A DNA stretch of 64,000 nt from positions 1 to 64,000 of the forward strand of contig JAPDRO010000023.1 in the NCBI GenBank assembly GCA_030247885.1. Reading direction: 5' to 3'. This document shows positions 10,957-23,115 of this stretch, in pieces (positions within the stretch are counted from its first letter, which is position 1; each line of letters begins with the position of its first letter). Below the pieces are notes generated by a model, which saw only the letters and a list, made by a program, of their open reading frames with translations, made no database searches and had not been told where the DNA came from. The stretch is from Taxawa tesnikishii (nom. ined.) (Eukaryota; Ascomycota; Dothideomycetes; Dothideales). The translations under genes and the position numbers were made by a program.

Positions 10957-13900
10957 TAAAGGAAATATATACTTTATTATTTCTAATATTATATCTAAGT
11001 AAATTTAAAGTAAGAGACGTACTATAATAATATATATTATATAGTTAAACTAAGTACTTAATAATAACTATATATATAATAGAACTAATTATAACTTATT
11101 AATTTATTTTTCTATTTACTATAGTAACTAAGAAATAAAGAAATTCCCTACTTAGTTTAGTAAGTTATATAATTATCTATTTAAACTAAGTAGTTACTAT
11201 CTTATAATATTCTTCCTTAACTAAATTAGTCCTTTTTAAATAGTTTAAGTTAACTAATAAACCTCTAGAAATGCTAGCCTTAAAGAGGCTTTATAAAGTT
11301 ATTAGTAATTATTTCTTAAGTACTAATAAACTTAACGCTAATCCTCTTCCTCTTATATAAATCTCTAACGTAATAATAGAGTATATAAATATACTTTAAT
11401 CTATTATAAGTATACGTATCTTAAATAAGGGAGAAAGTAGCTTAGTTATTTCCTTTAAGTATAATAAGTAATTTAATTATAAACTTTAGTTCCTTTTAAA
11501 CTATTAACTTAAAGGAATTACTACTAATAAGGTACTAATAGCTTATATTTCTTAAGAGTAATATAAGCTATTATAACTACTTTAAGTAAGTATATATTAC
11601 TATATACTTAGTATTTATAATAGAAGTTATTATTAACTTTTACTTCTTATTTATCTAACTAATTAGCCCTCCTCTAAGTATAAATATATTACTAAAGATA
11701 GAGATCTTTTCTTACTTATCTATTATATAGTTAGAGTTAGAAAAGCTAGTAAGATATTAGTCTTAATATACGCCTAAAATAATTACTAACTTAGCGCTTA
11801 ATCTTAAGTACCTTAGGATTTCTTTAATTACCTTAGTATAAAACTCTACTAGATTTATAAGGTATTAGCTTAGTCTACTTAAAGTAAAGGTAATATTAGA
11901 CCTTATTAAAATACTAAGGTAAACTATCTTTCTAATTAAATACTAGTATTCTCTTTAGTTTACTCTTATATCTTAAAGTCTAGCTAGTCTTAGTATATTA
12001 TAACTATTTAATAGTACCTTTATTAGATAAGCTTTATTTTTCTCTATATTATATTTAGTAAGAACGTCTTTAATATAGTAAGACTAGTTTATTTTAATTA
12101 TTTTAGCTTTCTTATTTCTTATAATTTTTACTTTAAAAATAAAGTTAATTTCTCTTAGGTCCTTAATTTTAAAGATAAAAGTAAAAGCCTCTTTAAACTA
12201 TAAGATATTATTAATGTCCTTATATACTACTTAAATATTATCTACGTAAATAAAAAGAAGTATTTTCCTCTTTAAGTAAATAAAAAGATAAGAGTCTACC
12301 TTACTTTAAATAAAGCTTAGCTTTTAAAGTTATAATATATAGTTTTAGTTTTAGTCCCTCGTTACTTACTTAAGACTATATAAACTCTTAAGAACCTTAA
12401 GTACTTAGCTAGGAGTAAGATTAATACTAAGTAAAAGTACTATATAAATTTCCTTTTTAAGAATAACTTAATAAAGATATTATTAACGTCTACTTAATAG
12501 CACTTTAAATCCTCGATTATAATAATAGTTAAAAAGACTCTTAGAGTATTATACTTTAAAGTAAAAGCAAAAGTATATTTAAAATTAATATTATACTTCT
12601 AGGAGAATCCTTTTATAACTAGCCTTACTTTTAGCTTATTAAGGAATTTATTTAAGTTAAACTTAGTATCGAAAACCTATTTACTTAATATAATATTATG
12701 CCCCTTTAGTAAAGTAGCTATTTTAAATATTATATTTACTTATAAAATATTTAGTTCCTTCTTAATAACTTCTTTTTAAAGTTCTTTTTAAATAGAGTTA
12801 TAAATAACTTTTAAATAAGTTCGCGAAATTAGGATATTTATCTTACCTTTTACTATTAAAGCGAACTCTTCTTCTACTTAATTAACTTTAAAAAGAGTAA
12901 TAACTTAGCTTTATTTTTCTTTTATAAATAGGGCTATAAGAGCCTTTAAGATCTTAGTTAACTTATAATTAGTTTTTAACTTATCTTCGTTAAGATCTTC
13001 TCTTATTCTTTTAAGTATTAAGATCTTAACGTAAGAAAAGACTTTCTTTAATAAAGTTAAAGTAAGAACCTTAACGTAGAAAACTATATTTCTTAGTTAA
13101 GTTAAAGTAATTAACTCTTACTTCTCTTACTATAGTTCCTCTTATAAAGACTCTTCTTACTAAGTTATATAAGGTTCTTTTTAATTCTTAGTCTTAGAAA
13201 GTTCCTCCTATTATAATATATCCTTATATATACTTAGTATAAGCTTTATTAGCTACTTTCTTAGTCTATTAACTAGTCTCCTTTAGGGTACTATATTAGT
13301 AGTAAATTTAATAAGTATATTAAGCTTAATATTTCCTTCCTTTTTATCTTTAAAGAACTTAATTACTCTACTTATAATTATCTTTCTTATATTAAGTACT
13401 TAAATCTTTTATTACTTAGTAGTACCTTTAATATAACTTATAGATACTTTAACTTTACTTTTATTTATAAGCTTATCTTATCTTAAGAATAAAGGTAAAA
13501 ATTTCGAGTTTATATAAGTAATAACTTTATAACTTTAGACTTTAATATAGTCGATTAATAAAGTAACTCTAGTAAAAGCTTCCTTAAGACTAAACTACTT
13601 ACTATTAATAACTAGTTTGTTAGATATAAGGTTTTTAAAGTGAATATTAGTTTATATTACCTTAAACTAAAACTTATTTAGTAGTCTTATATCCTTAAGT
13701 ATTACTCTTATATTAAACTCTATAGTCTAATTACTTCTTTTAATAACTCAATTTTATAAAGATATCTAAGTAATAGTAAATTAAAGTTAAATTCCCTCTT
13801 ATTTCTTTTATTCTTAAAAGACTTCCTTTAGCTTAGGAATATTATTACTTTTAATAGCCTTAAGCTTAGCTTTACTTTAGAATTTTACCTTTTTCTTTTA

Positions 13901-14830
13901 TTACTAAAAGTAAGTAAAAGCTTTATTTCTAGTCTTTAGTTTATAGATTTAGGCTTTCCTTAAGTAGTTATTTATAATAAGAAAGAATATAATATATCCT
14001 TACTATAATAGTTTAAATAGTTTATAAATATCTATATAAACTAGGTTTAGTACTTTTAGCTTTTTAATAAGAGAAGTCCCTTCTTATTTCTAATCTTAGT
14101 AAGCGTATAGATCTTATATTAATAGTTTTTATTAATTTAAATTAGTTTAGTAAGTATTATAACCTTATATAAGTTACTAATCTTTTTAGCTTTAAGGTAA
14201 GCGAGTCTTTTATATTATAGTTAGTACCTTTTCTTTAAGGCTATATCTTTTACTAGTATCTTTTAAGATTATTTATTAAATCTTTATATAGCTCTAAGAG
14301 TTATATAACTTTTACCTTAACTTTTATTAGTAAATCTTTAGTTATATTAACTAGTTAATTACTAGGCTCTTAAAGTTATATAAATTCTACTTATTAGTAA
14401 GTAACTTTATCTTATAAATCTAATAGAATAGAACCTTAGTAAGTATTTAATATAACTTAAAACGCGTATTAATTATTCGATAAAGTAATCTTATTAATAA
14501 TATAAATACTACCTTCCTACTTTACCTTTACTATAGATAAATAATATAAGAATATTACTTAACTTTTCCTTATAAACTTTAACTAATTAAGTACGATTTT
14601 AAAGAATATAAGCCCTCGAATTCTTTTCTTTTATAGTTAGTTACTTATTTAATTAATAACTATTTTATTTAAGGTCTTACTATTATCTTATTACTTACTA
14701 CTATCTTTATTACTACTTATATAACTTCCTTCTATAGTCTTAACCTAACTTAATTTAGGGTTCTCTCTACTATACTACCTTAATTAATACTTTAGAGGCT
14801 AGAGAAGATACCCTTTTAATGTAATAGCGC
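10957..14830 (-). pseudogene. RIP-degraded Ty1/copia retrotransposon relic
   Basis: The block is AT-rich with many in-frame stops but keeps copia pol landmarks on the minus strand in the right order. At about 12380-12400 the frame reads LKSLYSLK followed by a stop, matching the conserved reverse-transcriptase motif KSLYGLKQ with Gly-to-Ser and Gln-to-stop changes. At about 12236-12255 it reads LLFIYVDNI, the YVDD catalytic box with its second Asp mutated to Asn. At about 11283-11400 it reads YIYILYYYVRDL and then FIKPL, matching the RNase H end (HIDI-YH-VR, FTKPL). All changes are RIP-type. Integrase and gag should lie toward 14.5 kb but were not resolved. I could not identify the LTRs. It is inactive. 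Confidence 0.8.
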
Positions 14831-14988
14831 TTATATACTTGCTATCCTACTATACTTGCTACATTACACCTATATCGGCCTCTGATTTGCTATACTACTA
14901 CACTACTATACTAGTACAATGCCTACCCTGTGCGGCATGCCCTGCTATCGTAATCCTTATGCCTATCCTGCATGACCGTTGCCGGAGA

Positions 14989-17200
14989 CTATGCGCCGTT
15001 GAGGTCTCGGGACATCTCAATAGCCTTGTCCTCGAACGAACCAAGTGACGACTTCATCAAGAATAAACCGCTAAATAGGCGGCTTCTGTTCCCCTGCCTG
15101 ATACTCTTGCGCAATCTTTTTGCATCCGGGCTTGGCTCCGGCCAAGTAGTACGTTTCTTCGCCCTTACGTAGAAATTCATTGGTCGGATGAGCTGGAATT
15201 CGGGCTATTGAGGGTAGTGTTAGTTATGGCCAGTGTCTTCGTCGCAGCAGCACGGTCAAAATCGAACCGATGATAATGGAGGTGGCGGTGGGCGTACACA
15301 TCTCCTAGATTGGGAAAACTACTTACATCGTATGTGACGGCCTCGTCACCCTCTTTCGAGAACTCGTAGCGATACACCAACTCAGGCAGCAGGACCTTGA
15401 CCTCGCCGAGCGCAAAATTGAACCCAATACAGCTGCGCGGGCCCGTTGCAAAAGGCATGTACGAGTTCTTGGGCCTGTTCGCGACTTCCTCCGTGCCCCA
15501 ACGGTCCGGGTTGAATCTGTCCGGGCTCGTCCAGATCTTAGGGTTGTTATGGATGGCATGCAGGGCGCAGATGACAACAGCGCCGGCGGGCAGCCTATAG
15601 CCGCCCGGCACAATACAATCCACTTTTGCAGTGCGGCCAGGCTGAAAAGAGGGATTGTGCAGACGTTGCGTTTCTTTGACAAATTTGTCGAGGAAGATCA
15701 GACCATCCGATAGCTCGGGAGTCCATTTTGTGTTCTCGTTGACGCCGGCATCGACGAGCTCCTGCAGAAGTCGATCCTGATTGCCTTCGTAGACACAGAG
15801 CCTATGTTCGTTTGCGTCAGTCCACAGAGGCTAGTTCTGGCAATCAACCGGAAGAAAATAAAGGTACGCACGAATAAATCAGCCAAGACAGCAAAGACGA
15901 CGTTGTAGTGAAGCCGGCACCCGATATTGGTAGCATGTTTGGGATTACAAGCTCTCTTGGCAACTTGTTGCCGTGGTCGTCTGTGGCCCGCTTAAGGTAG
16001 TCGACGACACAGCTCGCTCCTAACGCCGCTGATTGAAGCGGCAAGTCTTCGTCGGTGTCTCCCTTCGGTGCTTGATCGATAGCTGGTAGTAAGCCTCATG
16101 TTAGATTCTGAAGACTATAAAAGTTTATTGCGTGTACTGACCTTTGTTGAGTATGGTCCACAATCTGTTTTGAACGTTACGCAACTCATTGGCAGTTGTG
16201 TATGGAATGGCGCCTAACTTTGCGTACCACGAACCACGAGAGGTGACTTTCTTGTTCAACGAGAGTGAGTGAGCAATCAGCACTACAAGCTCGTTCAAAG
16301 GCGAGTCCGGACTGTCAAAGTGATGAGCATCGTACCCCAGCGCAAATTTGAAAACTGTCTGCGAGGCTAATTTGAGCATGTATTGGTACACGTTCCATGC
16401 TTCGCCTTCTTGGTCGAGCTTGTCGAAAGCCTTGAAGGACTCCTTGACAGAGGCTTCCATGAGCGGCGTGTAATGTCTCACTGCCCTCGGTGACATTGCT
16501 GGCGGGATGAACTTGTGCGCTTGCCGCCATGCGTCTGTATCTGTGTCACCAATGAACAAAGCTCGGTTGTCTTTAATACCGGCCTAGCAAGGTTAGTAGG
16601 AGGCCTGTCGTTAACACATCTTGGTCGCTCACCAGAGGATGCTCGGGAGTGATCTGCTTGCTGAAGAAGGCAGACTCTTGAAACGCAACGGTGGCGATGG
16701 CAGGATCATTGGTGAGGTAGTTCCGCTTCCCCATCGTCTCATATTCGATGAGGGATCCGTATTTTTGGAACAAACGAGCATGATTACCCTTCTACGCTTT
16801 AGCTACACTGTTACCAATCATGAAGGGATTGTCCCAACGTACAAGATGCTCCGGGAACACTTCGTAATAAGCGCCCACAAACGGAAGACCCTCCGGGCCA
16901 GCCGGGTCCCGTATGGCTTGGCCGTCTACTGTGACGCCAATAGCGTCGTCGCAGTCAAGGACTGCATCCAGGTCTGCCAGGCCGGAAGCCTTTGAATCCT
17001 GCAGTCCAATTCCTTGTGTATAGCTCAGCCTACACAACAAACATGATACAATCAACCAACTTACCGGCTGGCTCAATGATGTTGTACTGTTCAGCTATGG
17101 CATGCTGCAGCGCTTCGAAGTCGTGATACTGATCGATGTGGATATCTTGACCGTAGATATCTTTGTCCTGGCCGACAAGGTAAAAGGATTTTATAGTCAT
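14989..17200 (-). CDS. Cytochrome P450 monooxygenase with N-terminal extension
   Basis: Seven inferred exons read without a frameshift: 17065-17200, about 16843-16973, 16633-16788, 16142-16583, 15872-16082, 15327-15801 and 14989-15204 (about 588 residues). The exon 2 start could also be 16961, and exon 7 could start nearer 15191. The protein shows GPEGLPFVGAYYEV before the P450 fold, an I-helix with GAGFTTTSS (oxygen-activation region), ETQRLHNPSF (ExxR helix, here ETQR), and the heme-binding loop FATGPRSCIG with the cysteine ligand. The first ~75 residues precede the usual P450 start and contain no obvious membrane anchor, so it may be soluble. Substrate unknown. It is divergent from a cytochrome b5/b5-reductase fusion 0.8 kb away, a plausible electron donor. 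Confidence 0.85.
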
Positions 17201-18022
17201 CGTTGGTGGAGCGGTATTCTAATCTTCCTTTTCGTATGTAGAGCAAGGCAGAGAAGAGAAACAAGAAATTGTTATCAGCAATATTGCTTCTAATGGCCGC
17301 GACGTAAACGGTCTTGAGGTGGAGACTGACGATGTGTGAGTTGCCGGCCTGAGCCGAATGCGATATATGCTGCATGATGCGATGAAGCTCCACACGTACA
17401 GGATCAGCATGATTACCATGCAAGGGATCGTTGTTTGCAGGCGCAAGATACACATGACGAGTAGCGTGCGAAGCTACGTGAACTCAAAGTAACCCAAAAC
17501 CAACCGAGTGAGGCACCCAAGAATTGCTGCTGCAGTCGTCCGTCACTCATGTATCATACATGCATGCGACCGCAATGCCTGTATAGCTTCGGAGTGAGTA
17601 ATTGCGGCAAGGAACACCTCGTAGTTCGCACGACCCTGTCCGCGGACAAGTGCGCATTGCATACCCAGTCGCATCACAAAGGGATGGAAATGAGCCGAGG
17701 TCCGGGGTCCAGAGATCGAGAACCCATCATCCCACGTTTACATAACTACTATAACCTTGCATCCCAAACAATGCAATGACGTGACGCTGAGCTCTATAAG
17801 AACCGTGCTGTGAGATTGTTCTGGTGCCGGACGTTCCGAAAAGATGCACTGTTGGAACTTTGTCGTCTGTGAGATGACGAACTCCGTCCGGCGCACATCC
17901 CGAACCTCGATTGTTTGCACAAAGTCCTCTTGTCATACCCCCTTACTCTTACCACATCTTTCGCGTCTCGTCTTGACTTCTGGAAGAGGATCGCACTGCT
18001 TTTGAGATCTACTCCTCTCGAA
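17201..18022. promoter_or_regulatory. Shared intergenic region between divergent P450 and b5-reductase genes
   Basis: These 822 bases separate the start codons of two divergently oriented redox genes and should contain both promoters. Short ORFs on both strands here show no recognisable protein. I see no strong TATA box. Co-regulation of the pair is inferred from the arrangement only. Confidence 0.45.
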
Positions 18023-19434
18023 ATGGCGGACGGAGTATACAGCCTGGAAGAAGTGAGCAAGCACAAGGACGGCAAAGATTTATGGATCGTCATCTGGAAT
18101 CATGTCTATAATGTGACCGACTACCAGGAAGACCATCCAGGCGGCAAAGAGTTCCTTCTGGAGAACGCCGGCACAGATGCCACCACGGCATACGAAGACA
18201 TCGGACATTCGACTGATGCCCGTGAGATACTTGAGAACTTTCGCATAGGCAGACTCACCGATGAAGACTTTACGGATCACGACACGAAGAAAACGCCTGA
18301 GGTCAAGCCTCACGGCGCGCACATTGTCAACAACCTGCCACCACCTCGACATCACAACCACCACGTGCCAACGCTCAGCGTTGGTCTACTTTCGCTTATC
18401 TTGTCCATAGTTCTTGGCAGAAGGTATTCGAAAATATTGCATCGCTTCCAGAGCGGTGGGTTCTGGAAGGGCTTCGCACTCTCGTCTTTAGCCAGCATCA
18501 TGCTAGCCGCACTTGCAAGCCTGTGGGCAACCAAGAACTTCCAGGTCTCCCACAGGGATTTTCAGTCCTACCCCGCGCACATCAAGGCCTCGACTTCACG
18601 GCCTTCGAAGAAGAAGCCGATCAACCTGGGTGTCCTGAATGCTCGAGAATACCAACCGTTCCCGCTGATTGACAAGTTCAACGTGTCGCACGACACGATC
18701 CGTTTTGTGTTCGGACTTCCACATGAGAATTCGGTGCTTGGTTTGCCCACAGGACAGCACATCGCAATCCGCCACGAAGTGGACGGAAAACAGATAGCTC
18801 GATCATACACGCCGACATCGAGCAACAAAGACCGGGGTCGTCTAGAATTGACCGTCAAGATATATCCCAGGGGCAAGCTGACGCCCTGGCTCAAAACCCT
18901 CAGTATTGGTGATACGGTCGAGATCCGCGGACCCAAGGGGAGATGAAATACCACAAGAACCTAGTGAAAGAGCTTGGGATGATTGCTGGCGGCACGGGGA
19001 TCACGCCCATGTTCCAGATCATACGTCGCATCTGTGAAGATCCTCGCGACGACACGAAGACGACGCTTCTTTACGCCAATAAGACCGAAGGTGACATCCT
19101 ACTGAGAAAAGAACTGGACAGTTTCGCGGAAAACTATGACCAGTTCAACGTCCACTACGTCCTGAGTAGCCCGCCGGAAGGCTGGAAGGGTGGGATAGGC
19201 CGTGTAAACAAGAAGATGATCGAAGAGTACCTCCCGTCACCGATGGGCGACAACTCAAAGGTCCTCGTCTGCGGGCCTGATGCGATGATGGATGCCATGG
19301 TGAAGGCGCTCAGAGAGTGTGGTTTCAAGCCCCCAGGTATGATTCGACGCTATTGACCATAGTCTAGCAGAGCACTAACGGCCGCACTAGGGAAGATCTC
19401 CAAGCCGCAAGACGAAATTTTCGCTTTTCAATGA
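18023..19434 (+). CDS. Cytochrome b5 / NADH-cytochrome b5 reductase fusion (one-base frameshift)
   Basis: The start is MADGVYSLEEV at 18023. Exons are 18023-19336 and 19391-19434, with a 54-nt intron carrying CACTAAC. The order is: N-terminal cytochrome b5 domain with the heme loop DHPGGKEFL and second ligand region IGHSTD, a linker, one or two membrane segments (VGLLSLILSIVL and SSLASIMLAALASLW), an FAD domain with RSYTPTS, and an NADH domain with GGTGITPMF and CGPDAMMDAM. The C-terminus, GKISKPQDEIFAFQ, comes from exon 2. It should pass electrons from NADH through FAD to its own b5 heme and on to ER oxygenases or desaturases. The frame breaks at the GGGG run 18937-18940: GPKGR-stop against the expected GPKGEMKYH. 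One added G restores a full protein of about 452 residues, so this looks like an assembly deletion. Confidence 0.88.
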
Positions 19435-19513
19435 GTGTCAAGCAAAGAAACAAGTAAAGTATTGTCGAGAATAGCCGTGGGTAGCTACAGTGACTTGACA
19501 AAGTCTCCGTGAT

Positions 19514-20014
19514 TCAGCCGAAAACGTTGATCTGTTTGCAAAATACCACCAATTCAATACGTAACCATGTGACAACCAGGGTATCCACTCGCTGAAACCG
19601 ATGTGGAGCATCTTTGTTATCAAAGCGCGATGAGAGCGGGACATCCTCGTCGACTGTCTCTTTCGTTGGTGCGGAGATAGTGCTATAATTCGTCGCCATG
19701 TACAGTGTTCCCAAACTGATGGGATGTCCACCAATCACTGCTGCACCCCCACCAGCGGTCAAACCGACCGAATCGATGATGACGGCAACGCTGCTGAAGA
19801 TTGCAGTATATCTTTTGGTGCCAACGCTTACAGTCTTCGTCAGGACTGCGGCCGTGGCAGCAGAGGCACGCTCAAATCCAAGCACCTTGCTTGGCATCGG
19901 AAGCGTAGAGCCTTCTACGTAAGATGTAATCGCGTCCAGAGCTGGCGTGTCCTCGGACGATACCGTCGAGGGTCTTAGAAGCTGGAAGGTGGCGGCGATG
20001 GGGCTGGAAGACAC
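19514..20014 (-). pseudogene. Fragment resembling a fungal secreted GGx-repeat protein
   Basis: A 166-codon open frame contains VSVGTKRYTAIFSSVAVIID followed by GLTAGGGAAVIGGHPISLG. This resembles the repeating unit IGGQTYTA...GQTLTPGG...VGGHTISLG of many fungal secreted or wall proteins. No start, signal peptide or further clean repeat follows upstream, and neighbouring frames (19872-20261) only loosely continue it. I read it as a remnant or a gene with unresolved exons. The call rests on motif resemblance alone. Confidence 0.4.
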
Positions 20015-22140
20015 TGATTGTGTATTTATCGATGGGTGTTATAGAGTTGGGTACTTGCATTGGGAGACGGGTGAACATACTCGTAGCACTCAATAGGATA
20101 GGCAGAGCGTTAGGACTATAGAAATCCTGGAAAGAGCGCTGTGGAACAATACTCCTCGAGGGCTTTTCAGCGGTGGGACCGACAGTGAGCTTTCCGTCGA
20201 TCGAGCCCGTTAGTCGCAAGACTGTCGCTGTAACAAGGTCGACCGAAGGGCTGATATCCATTTGAGTAAAGTCTGTTATTGGATTTTGTGCGGCAGTTGT
20301 GATATTGAAACCTCGGCTTTTCTCGTCTGGGCCGGAGCCGAATGGCCGAGGGCCTGAGTATATGTATGTGATTGAAGTGGGTCCCGCAGCGCTGTGTGTC
20401 CTAGCACGACTGATGGGAAATCCAGGCTCTGCGCTGGCACCAAAACGATCGCATCATCAACTGTTACTGTCGCAGTATGATGCTCAAATCGTCGCGATTA
20501 CAAATGTCGGGGCGTGCTCAGATGTATCTCGCGACGGACGCGGCGAGCGCCATGCGAGTGCAGCAGCTGTAGGATTAGTGACTGATGCCTTAGCGTTGCT
20601 GGAAAGACTTGCGGGCGTTCATTCAAGGAAGGGTTGTTGCTGTAGCGTCAGAGCATTCAGGTCTTCCATTGTACCCGGGTTGAGGGCTACTGGTGGATCA
20701 TGCAAACCCCCAAGATTGACACCGCGTGTTGCTCAAGTAGGATCAATCTCTCGCACCTGCAGAGGCACCGCTAACCGGGGCTACGACGTGGAGTTAGTGT
20801 TCCTATCCAAAACACATACCATGCAACAGGTACCATATAGCCTCCCTCAAGAATAGTACTACAGACAGGATGCATATCAGAAACGTCGCAGCCTGGAGGC
20901 CTGTTTGGGTTCAGGTAGTACGCGGTCGCCGGCGGCTTTTCTATGTGCGCGAAAATGTTTGGTTTGGCAGTAAATCTGTACTCCCTTGCCAGGCTCGCCA
21001 ATTTTCCAAAATTTGCGCGTTGTCACCAACGTGCTTGCCCTGGAGGAGCGTCTCATCAAGCGTGTATAGTCTGTTGCCATTTTCACACAAATTCTGGAGG
21101 ATTCGCTCAAAATGGCTCTTCGTTGTTCTCCGACATGTGAGAAGCCAGTCGGATGTGGAATATCCGAGTATGAGGGCTAGAGAACGATAGTAACACGCCC
21201 CATGCTCCAGGTTATCAGGCCATCATCATGTCCACCGATCACTAAGAAAGGTTCAGTTTGTGTCCATCAAACCGTGTGTCGAATAAGTAAGAATCAAGTT
21301 GGCGCGGTACAGGTCGCGATGAGATCAGATCCGCCCTGCCAGACTTTAGGATCCTTTACGATGGTGCAAGAGTTATCGACGCCAGAAATCTCGCACAACC
21401 TACCAAAGAACGCATAGAAAATGATTTCGAGTGATGATTCTGAGCATACAGAGAGGTGTAGTGCGGTAGTGCTGATGTCGAGAGCATCATCCGTAGAGGG
21501 TTGAACTTACGTTCTGGATGATGCCAAGTAAGTCCGTGCGCTGAAGCAGATCATGATCGGTCGACTGGGACGAGCAGCACCAAATTTGGTCACTCTGTGG
21601 GTGAAACTGAGCGCAGCAGAGGTACGTACCGCAGTCCCCGCAACATGCAAATGGGTGTAAAGCTCTTGGAAATTGATGCTCCCGATGACAAGTGAACGGC
21701 CGCATCGAATCATATCCACAGGGGTGAATATGCACCGATTCCGGTCCGTCGCAACGGGTATATGGCTTAGTAATACCTATTGAAGATAGCGTAGCAGAGT
21801 CTCTATACTGAAGTATATTGGGTCATGAAGATATAGCTAGGATGGGATCTGAATACTAGTAGAACCTCTCTAGTATTCTATGACTTCGCGTCTGCCCCGT
21901 GTCGCGCAACACGTGACGCGGTAAGATGCCGAGCATCCGTCGGAATACGTCCTTCTAACGATTCTGTAGCGTTTCATACTTACTGCACGGATCGCACCAC
22001 TCCCTGGCGCGAGCCAGACACACGGCGATGAGATCGTGCGTAGAGTGTAGGATTGAACGCGAGAGAGTGCCGTTAGTAGCTACTCCTCTCTCCATCTAGA
22101 ACCAGGCAAAGGTAACCATATGCGCCTGACTTCCAAGCCG
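20015..22140. other. Stretch with only weak ORFs, possibly decayed minus-strand coding
   Basis: No gene is supported here. Short minus-strand frames have protein-like composition but cannot be joined: about 20771-21001 (PPATAYYLNPNRPPGCDV) and about 21311-21420 (LCEISGVDNSCTIVKDP). Plus-strand ORFs appear to be shadows. It may be remains of one or two secreted-protein genes. Confidence 0.4.
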
Positions 22141-22188
22141 TGAGATCGTCTGCGTTAGCGCCATGGAAGTCGGAAATGTTCGTTAGCT

Positions 22189-22656
22189 TTAGCGAAAGCT
22201 CGCTCTTGGCATCTTGGCATGCGACAACTTCCCAACGAAGGCTTGTCTTTCTGGCACAAGACTGCGCTCATGCATGTAGTTGTGGTGTACATCCGCATAC
22301 TGTTCATCTGGGCTGCAGCCCAGGGCATGTTCCCTCACCTCTTCGCTCAAGAACAAAGGCCCACCATCTGACGAACCCAATGGGAGCGATGCTGTCCGGA
22401 ACTTCCAAACAGCCAAAAACGACGATGGTGCTTTGATTTGTTCGGAGTGGGCACGTTGTTGATATTCAATCTTACCAACGCCATCAGGATATGGCATGGC
22501 CAAGGGAGCAAGCTCACTGGGGTCCGGTGTGTTGCCACTTTCTTGAATGTTGCTTTCGACTATCATGGATTGGCGTCTCCTGACCTCTTGTAGATGCGTC
22601 GAGAACATAGCAAGTATACGGCTGGAACGATTGGCGTGCTGTCTTACTTCACCCAT
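22189..22656 (-). CDS. Hypothetical protein, unrecognised
   Basis: A 155-codon ORF starts with a true ATG at 22656. It begins MGEVRQHANRSSRILAMFS and includes a short polar helix-like stretch (THLQEVRRRQSMIVESN). It has no signal peptide, membrane segment or motif I recognise. It lies alone between the weak stretch and the beta-helix gene. It could be the last exon of a larger gene or a chance ORF. Confidence 0.3.
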   Translation of the reverse strand: MGEVRQHANRSSRILAMFSTHLQEVRRRQSMIVESNIQESGNTPDPSELAPLAMPYPDGVGKIEYQQRAHSEQIKAPSSFLAVWKFRTASLPLGSSDGGPLFLSEEVREHALGCSPDEQYADVHHNYMHERSLVPERQAFVGKLSHAKMPRASFR

Positions 22657-22989
22657 ATAGTCAAGCGAGTGCCGTATTCGTTACGGCACTTCGTAGAAAA
22701 GTCTCTTCGTGGGTGGTGAGACACTTTACTAGAAGCGTGGCTTGAACGCTTCTCAACCCGTTCCAATCAATCTCTAAGGGCATGTCATGCTGTGTTTGGC
22801 TCTATCCGACTGAGCTCGCCCGTACGAGCAGGTCGCAACCGGACGACAGACACAAAGCGATACTTTGCTGCAAATTCAACGAGACTTGTCACCCGGCTGG
22901 AATCATTGATCAAATTGCACTAAGTACCTGGCTGGGAAGCACCTTGCTGTCGCTTTCGCTCAGTACCTCACAAAGTTTCCCACCAAAGG

Positions 22990-22997
22990 TATAAATA
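22990..22997 (+). promoter_or_regulatory. Possible TATA box for the beta-helix gene
   Basis: TATAAATA lies about 125 bases upstream of the ATG at 23116. The position fits a fungal TATA element followed by a ~100-nt leader. It is inferred from sequence alone. Confidence 0.4.
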
Positions 22998-23115
22998 TTG
23001 TCATCTTATCCACTCAAGTGTGTTCGTTTGCGCTCATCAGATCCTGACTTCCCTTTTCTCGATCCTTCGCAAACACCTAGCGACGACAATCCTACTGCTC
23101 AAAAGCATAGTTACT

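Noticed and set aside
17091-17455. Hydrophobic minus ORF (CMVIMLILYVWSFIASC) as a P450 membrane anchor
   Set aside because: It is in a different frame from the P450 exon 1 that starts at 17200, and no splice sites were found to join it.
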